A stretch of DNA of 64,000 nt, from contig KN834864.1 of the NCBI GenBank assembly GCA_000827265.1, positions 79,347-143,346 on the forward strand, written 5' to 3'. This document shows, one piece after another, positions 58,905-64,000 of the stretch. The number at the start of each line of letters is the position of its first letter. Position 1 is the first letter of the stretch. The notes under the pieces are model-generated. The model did not search any database and was not told the origin of the DNA. It saw only the letters and a program-made list of their open reading frames with translations. The translations under genes and the position numbers were made by a program. Origin of the DNA: Collybiopsis luxurians FD-317 M1. Taxonomy: Eukaryota; Basidiomycota; Agaricomycetes; Agaricales; Omphalotaceae.

Positions 58905-59390
58905 TCTATGACAGCGAAGCTGGATCGTTGCGCTGTTACTGCTAAACATGAGGATTCCATTTTCGATAAGCTCTTCGATCGGAGCACAGGGTTCTGCTTT
59001 GTGGCGTTGTCAATCTTTCTTCTGACACTCAATCTGGAAAAAGGATGCTCAAGCTCGGACATGAGGAACCGGATAGAGCGAGATGGATTTACGGAGCAGT
59101 ACATGGTAAATTTGCAGCGGCAACGGGGACTTGAGCTGATTGTCGTTCCAAGTTCCATACATTCAAGTTTTGGGTTCGCACAATACGCATGATCACGGTC
59201 GACCTCTCTAGGATTCTGCCAGTGCCGCTGCGCATGACAGCCTCTCGTACTTCAAATGACGCTTTTTTTTTTTCATTGCCACTCAAAGGGTGTGGTTGTA
59301 TATGAACTGTTGGGCGGCTTGCTTTTGGCCAAACTCAAAGTCAGAGGTGCCAGGCACTGAACTTCGATGAATGCCTTTTGGAGAAGACAT
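58905..59390 (-). pseudogene. MYND-finger protein, copy 3, internal deletion
   Basis: The 5' end (ATG 59390, MSSPKGIHRSSVPGTSDFEF) and the 3' part with the MYND exon are kept, but the whole middle, equivalent to about 44390-45110 of copy 1, is replaced by a T-run and a few bases near 59263-59280. The CGA codon at position 9 shows that the TGA of copy 1 is the derived state. Confidence 0.8.
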
Positions 59391-59650
59391 CACGGTAACC
59401 GGAATAAGAGATCGGTTCAATGTCCCTATCTAAAATTGTCTATGAAAGCGCCCAACAAGCGCCTGAGCCACTCATGCAAGGGGCCAAAAAGAGCACAATA
59501 CTGTAGCTGGTCATTTGCGTATCGTCATAGCGGGCGTTAGTCTCGTTAATCTTCAAGTTAAGCACGAATATACGGCCACGAAGGCCGCTTACTATTTTAT
59601 CCGCTAGCGGCTAAAGGGAAGGAAGATTCATCAGTGAATTCGAAGCTGTC

Positions 59651-61171
59651 ATGGATAAGTATATCACAATCACATTTTCAAACTCTGTGAAGTTAGAGAG
59701 GTTTGGAGAAGGTTCGAATCCCACGTCCAAAAAATTCTTATCCTTAACCACCACCATCAACGAACAAAGTCTTGAAGTTCCTAGCGTTTTTAATGGACAG
59801 CGAGGAAGATTACGATGCCACCGCTGAATCAGGAATTCAAGAGCCCCCACCAAGCTTTGCACACGCTATCGAAATAGAAAAGTATGCCCCAGGGCAATCA
59901 GGGTTGAAAGAACTAAGAGATGAACTGGAGAGCTTCGAAGCAAAAGGTTAAAAGAACCCTCAACTTATCTGGCGATATTGTCATAAACTCACGGCTCACT
60001 TACATTTTACCAGAAGAGGATATTTATACTGAGCAAGACTGCATCACGCTCACAAATTCTGTGAATGCACAGATTCAGTACATAGCGGTTTCCATTGTAA
60101 ACGCCTTCAGAGGCTTAATCACATCTTCAACATTCCTGTCATCCAATTCCGGCTCACACAGTTCTCCAACTCGTCAATCCGAGTCTCAGTCAGACAGTCT
60201 CATGTCGGACGACACGCCGCCAGAGTTTCGAAGCATCCGGACAATGTTAGGCGAACCAGCGTACCAATTCTTTCTCAATCCACAGAACCGCCATCGCGTC
60301 GATTCGGTTAGGTACCTGTACCTCACTCGCTATGCGATCCAGGCGGTTCTGGCCACTCTCTCCGAAGAGATCATCAGTGTTTGATCGTTCAATAAAGAAG
60401 AACATAACATTTTGCTCGGTATTTACATTTCTCTACGAGATCAGCATGGTATGTATTTCAATCCCTTCTGGTCAACCTTGAACCTTCGTTCTGTATTTCA
60501 TTCGGATTGAACAATAATGCTTACCTATATATATATATCCCCTCTTCATTATAGATAACCCGGCACTCACAAGCACCTGGCGATCCCTCACCCGGACCCA
60601 CACTAAAATATCGCAATACTACCCCCTCAAACCCTCCGCCGTCCTCTCCTTCTCCAGTGAAATATCCAAAGTCCTCCTCCTCTCCGGCCTAGCAGCCCAA
60701 TGGAACATAGAGGAGACGAAGGAAATGGTTAAAGATTATTTCGAACGTGATCTGGGGGAATTGTACGATTGTTGTTTTCGGTTGGATCGAGTGGCACATC
60801 ATGGAGTGGCGGCTCGTGATACCGGTGGTAGTGGTAATGGTAATAGTGAGGATGCAGGGGAATCCGAAAAGATGAGGGCGTTCGATGTTGAGGTGTATCG
60901 TCCTGAGCCGGGAGAGGTTTATGATAGGGATATAATGGATCCCATCGAATCGAGTTCCGAGTCTTCAAGGGTGGTAATGGATAAGGGAGAGGAGGGAGAG
61001 GAGGAAAAGGACTGCGCAGAGTACATTTCCTCTACGTGTGGTCTTGGTCTGTTAAAGATCGATTCAACTCCAGGCAGTTTGAAAGGGACTGAGGAAATCC
61101 TGCTTAAACCCAGTATGCAATTGTCGAGCCTTTTCCTTTCGAACATTCGCAACAACGCTGAGGACGGTTGA
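59651..61171 (+). CDS. uncharacterised gene X, copy 3 (fullest copy)
   Basis: ATG 59651 starts MDKYITITFSNSVKLERFGE. An intron to about 59766 leads to FLMDSEEDYDATAESGIQEP, KYAPGQSGLKELRDELESFE, and after a second intron DIYTEQDCITLTNSVNAQIQ, a Ser-rich stretch, and EFRSIRTMLGEPAYQFFLNP. That frame stops at 60382-60384. Downstream frames after an acceptor at 60554 (NPALTSTWRSLTRTHTKI, EISKVLLLSGLAAQWNIEET, MVKDYFERDLGELYDCCFRL) look like later exons of the same gene and end at TGA 61169-61171; how they join is not settled. The reading upstream of the ATG (ISEFEAV) is also protein-like, so the true start may be earlier. No known domain is recognised. The protein is acidic and would be soluble. 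Confidence 0.5.
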
Positions 61172-61943
61172 GGATGATGAATAACTTTACCAATAAGCTG
61201 TATAAGCCCCGTGGCTCCGCGAATTCCTATCCAGATCTTCTTGCCTTTTCCATGTACATACTTCACGCACCAGATCTGCATGTAAAACCCCACAGGAGCC
61301 GTAATGCTGTTAGATGTATGGTAATACAATCCCCAACCATAACCTTTCCGGACTCCTCCCTACATACATCTCCGCTACGTTATGATATGACTATCCGTCA
61401 CCTCTCCGTTACATACTCTACACCGTCCATTCAAAGTGATTTACCAAACTTACTCAAACGTTCCACTCAATCAGATTAGATCGACTATATCAACAGTACT
61501 TACCAGATTCACATCCTTACGATAAATTTCTCAAACAGCATAAAGTCTCGATAACGGGTTTGAATTCTATTAAACCACATACTACACAAAACAGGTTAGC
61601 TTTGAGTCTGAAATAGAACATTCGACATTGAACACAGAAAGCAAAGCGAAAAATCTCAGGAAAGCAAATGGTCCAGAGAGACCATCAAAGCAAAGCCGGT
61701 CATAGATCATGCTACTCCCCAAAGCCAAAACTGCCTACTGCCCCGATAGGTTCAGTCGACGGAGAAAGCCTTCGGAGCGTCATCTGGCCCCGGCAAAGTG
61801 TCATCACGAAAAAGAAAGAGCAAGAAAAGAAGACCATGACGATAACGCGAACGGATGACGTAGAACTCACCTATAGTACACACAGCGTCCCCGGCCTCGT
61901 GGGTACGTCTAGTGCAACAGAACAAAATCTGCTCTGATCACTT
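61172..61943. other. intergenic, no gene supported
   Basis: About 770 nt between the 3' end of X copy 3 and the 3' end of the minus-strand DHHC remnant. No coding support. Confidence 0.4.
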
Positions 61944-62700
61944 CTAAGGCTCATCCTCCTCGTCCGTCAGTTCTTCGCCCATCCGAATCCCGCGGTGGCG
62001 TAGCAGTCCTTCCCGACGAGCCCATGACCGCCCGTCTGTGTATGGTAAAACGCGGAATGGGAATAGCAAGGTATACAAGGGGCTGTTAACGACAAGTGAA
62101 AGTGAGATGATGCGAGGGAATTGACGCGAAGTGAGTATGTACTAGCCACCCGGGCCGATGTTGAAGAAGAGTTGTAAGTTTTTCAATCTCTTACACACCC
62201 GAAAAGAAAGTTGCATGAATTCAATCGATCCATATCGAAGTTGCGACAGCTGCGTACCCGATATCATAGCAATTTACAAAGGCCTTCAAGAGAGGATCAA
62301 TGAGCGAACGAGGGAAACGACAATAGACACTCACCTCGCCCCTATTTTTCGCAATCCGACCGTAAACTTCGTTATCCTGGGACTCCACTGACGTCTCTCC
62401 GTGGCTAATGGTCCACAAGTGGAATGAAAGTATGATCCCCACTGCAAGACATAACACGCCCGACAGAATAAACTCTAGGATGTAAACGAGTATCGGTACA
62501 TGATATGGTCAAGGATCCAGCTTGAACAAAAAGTCAGGAAGACGTGGGGGATAGAGAAATCAACGAAAGATATACTTTGAAGATGAGTCCCAGGGCGTCT
62601 ATAAACTGTAAATAACCCGTCATACAAAAGCAAAACACTGATATGCAAAGGTAAGCCCTACAAAGACGGTATAAGCAACCGATTCGGCCAAAGCTGACAT
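61944..62700 (-). pseudogene. DHHC palmitoyltransferase, C-terminal remnant
   Basis: On the minus strand, exons splice to PYHVPILVYILEFILSGVLC, then FHLWTISHGETSVESQDNEV, FVNCYDIG, RLKNLQLFFNIGPGGY and LLFPFRVLPYTDGRSWARRE, ending RMGEELTDEEDEP at TAG 61944-61946. This is the membrane and C-terminal part of fungal DHHC S-acyltransferases (the ETSVE and NIGPGGYPLYT signatures). Two in-frame TGA codons stand where Trp is expected (62509-62511 and one near 62610), with a probable frame slip between them. No DHHC Cys-rich domain is found up to the window end. It is a truncated, dead copy, although the tail itself is well preserved. Confidence 0.6.
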
Positions 62701-64000
62701 GAACGAACATGAATTACGAGTGCATGGAATGGAATGCCGAGTTTCTACTCTGACGATTCTGTGCCTGATCCAAGGCAGGCAATTTTGAATTGATCTAATT
62801 TTTGCAATCTATACAATTTTAGTTACAGTCAAAGAGCGGCATCTTATATAAGAAATTGATGTTTCATCGATACTAGTCCAGCAATTTGGTTTTATAAAAA
62901 CCTTTCGCAGAGAAAAATTCTCATATTATAGCAATGAATTGCTATGAATATGCTTACAATTCTTCGGATTTTTCTCATTTTTATATCCACAAGAAACATT
63001 GTATAACAAGCCGATCACATTCACTTCAAAAATCCCATCCATTTCGGCATCTCCATGGCAATAAACACATAGGCTCCTGATAACACCTATGGTGTTAAAA
63101 GCCTCAGTTCGATACCCTAGAATGATATTTGGTCCTTCTAAACCGCACCCATACTTTTGGTGGTTTTCTACATGCAGTAAAAGTTTGTATAAATAAGTGA
63201 TCTTGTATAACCGGCTGATCTTTAACTGTAGTTTCCATTACATTAATCCAAGATCCGTGAGGTAATTTGCTCCAATCACTGAAAAGGGGACGAGTCCTGC
63301 CACGCATTAGCGTTGGCCCACTATGTGTCAAGTAGGACAAAATGTCGCTCATTATAGATGCCGACACACTGGTTGATTCCTTAAAGTAATATATAATTGA
63401 TGACGGCGCGATTAGAATGGGTAGCTTACACTGCCTTCAGATCAATCCATTCAAGCCTCGATGATAAGCATCCAAAAAGCGACTGTGGATGCATTTACAA
63501 ACTCAGGAAGGTACAATAAATGGGTGATTCTGCCACAAAGATTCAATCCTAACTTGGCACACCTATGGATGTGGTAAAACTAGAGCTAGTCTTTCAATTT
63601 CAATCAAAAAATTACAGGAAAAAAATCCAGATATCTCCCGAGTGACAGGACGCCCAAACAGGGCCTACCCGCACCTAATACCAAGCCTACCGGGCCTTTT
63701 TCGAAGTCCCGCCCGCGGTCCTATTCAATTGAATATACAGAGGTCGACAGAGATTGAATTTGAAATTTAATTATTGGTCCTTGTTAGGAGGTCACCGTAT
63801 GGAAAACCCCCCTGCGATTATCAAGAAGTAGCAAGGAGATGCGGTCAACCTGACGGTTCCTAATACTGCATATGAGTCCAGCAATATTGAAATGCAAGAA
63901 GAGCACAATATGTAAATTCCTTGCTGATAATTGCGTAGCCCGTTGCATCTTTTTCCTGTGGGTTAATGTGCTGCTTCACCACTGTATATATATGTATATC
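62701..64000. other. right edge, nothing recognised
   Basis: About 1.3 kb. One minus-strand frame (63104-63367, MSASIMSDILSYLTHSG...) is open but has no family or splice support. The last 350 nt show no repeat shared with the rest of the window. Confidence 0.35.

Overview
The window looks like nuclear DNA of a mushroom-forming basidiomycete (Agaricomycetes). Genes are cut by many short introns of about 45-70 nt with GT/AG ends. The gene families are typical of that group: a membrane hybrid histidine kinase with an insertion-bearing receiver domain, F-box proteins of the agaric type, DUF6534 membrane proteins, MYND-finger proteins, and a Snt2-like BAH/PHD/SANT/GATA chromatin protein. There is no ribosome-binding-site logic and no operons, and the one tRNA carries an intron. 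All exon boundaries were placed by eye.

Layout. 0.3-7.4 kb: tRNA-Gly(GCC), then a large hybrid histidine kinase gene. 8.1-12.1 kb: five tandem cupin genes, two intact, one with a single-base frameshift and two decayed. 12.7-18.2 kb: a tandem duplication of an intronless F-box gene with its flanks. 18-21.5 kb: mostly unassigned, with one small spliced candidate and one decayed coding-like patch. 21.6-23.6 kb: FAD-dependent aromatic-ring monooxygenase with very short exons. 24.7-28.9 kb (minus): Snt2-like chromatin regulator. 31.1-37.8 kb: two direct copies of a 2-3 kb unit, each with a SnoaL/NTF2-like gene, separated by a fragment that looks transposon-derived. 39.0-43.6 kb: three short-chain dehydrogenase/reductase (SDR) genes in a row.

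The most unusual part is 42.5-61.2 kb. A three-gene module, SDR / MYND-CCCH protein / uncharacterised protein X, occurs three times, at 42.5-46.5, 51.4-54.9 (inverted) and 58.5-61.2 kb. A direct repeat of about 3 kb carrying a DUF6534 membrane-protein gene lies between successive copies (46.7-50.4 and 54.9-58.1 kb). Each module copy has decayed differently: copy 1 keeps the SDR, copy 2 keeps the SDR and the MYND gene, and copy 3 keeps only X. The right end holds a decayed DHHC palmitoyltransferase tail and about 1.3 kb with nothing recognisable.

How the genes might work together. SDR, SnoaL-like, cupin and FAD-monooxygenase proteins are all common tailoring enzymes, but no core synthase (polyketide, peptide or terpene) and no transporter is visible. 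A shared pathway is therefore only a hypothesis. The kinase and the Snt2-like gene look like ordinary single-copy housekeeping genes between which fast-duplicating accessory blocks have accumulated.
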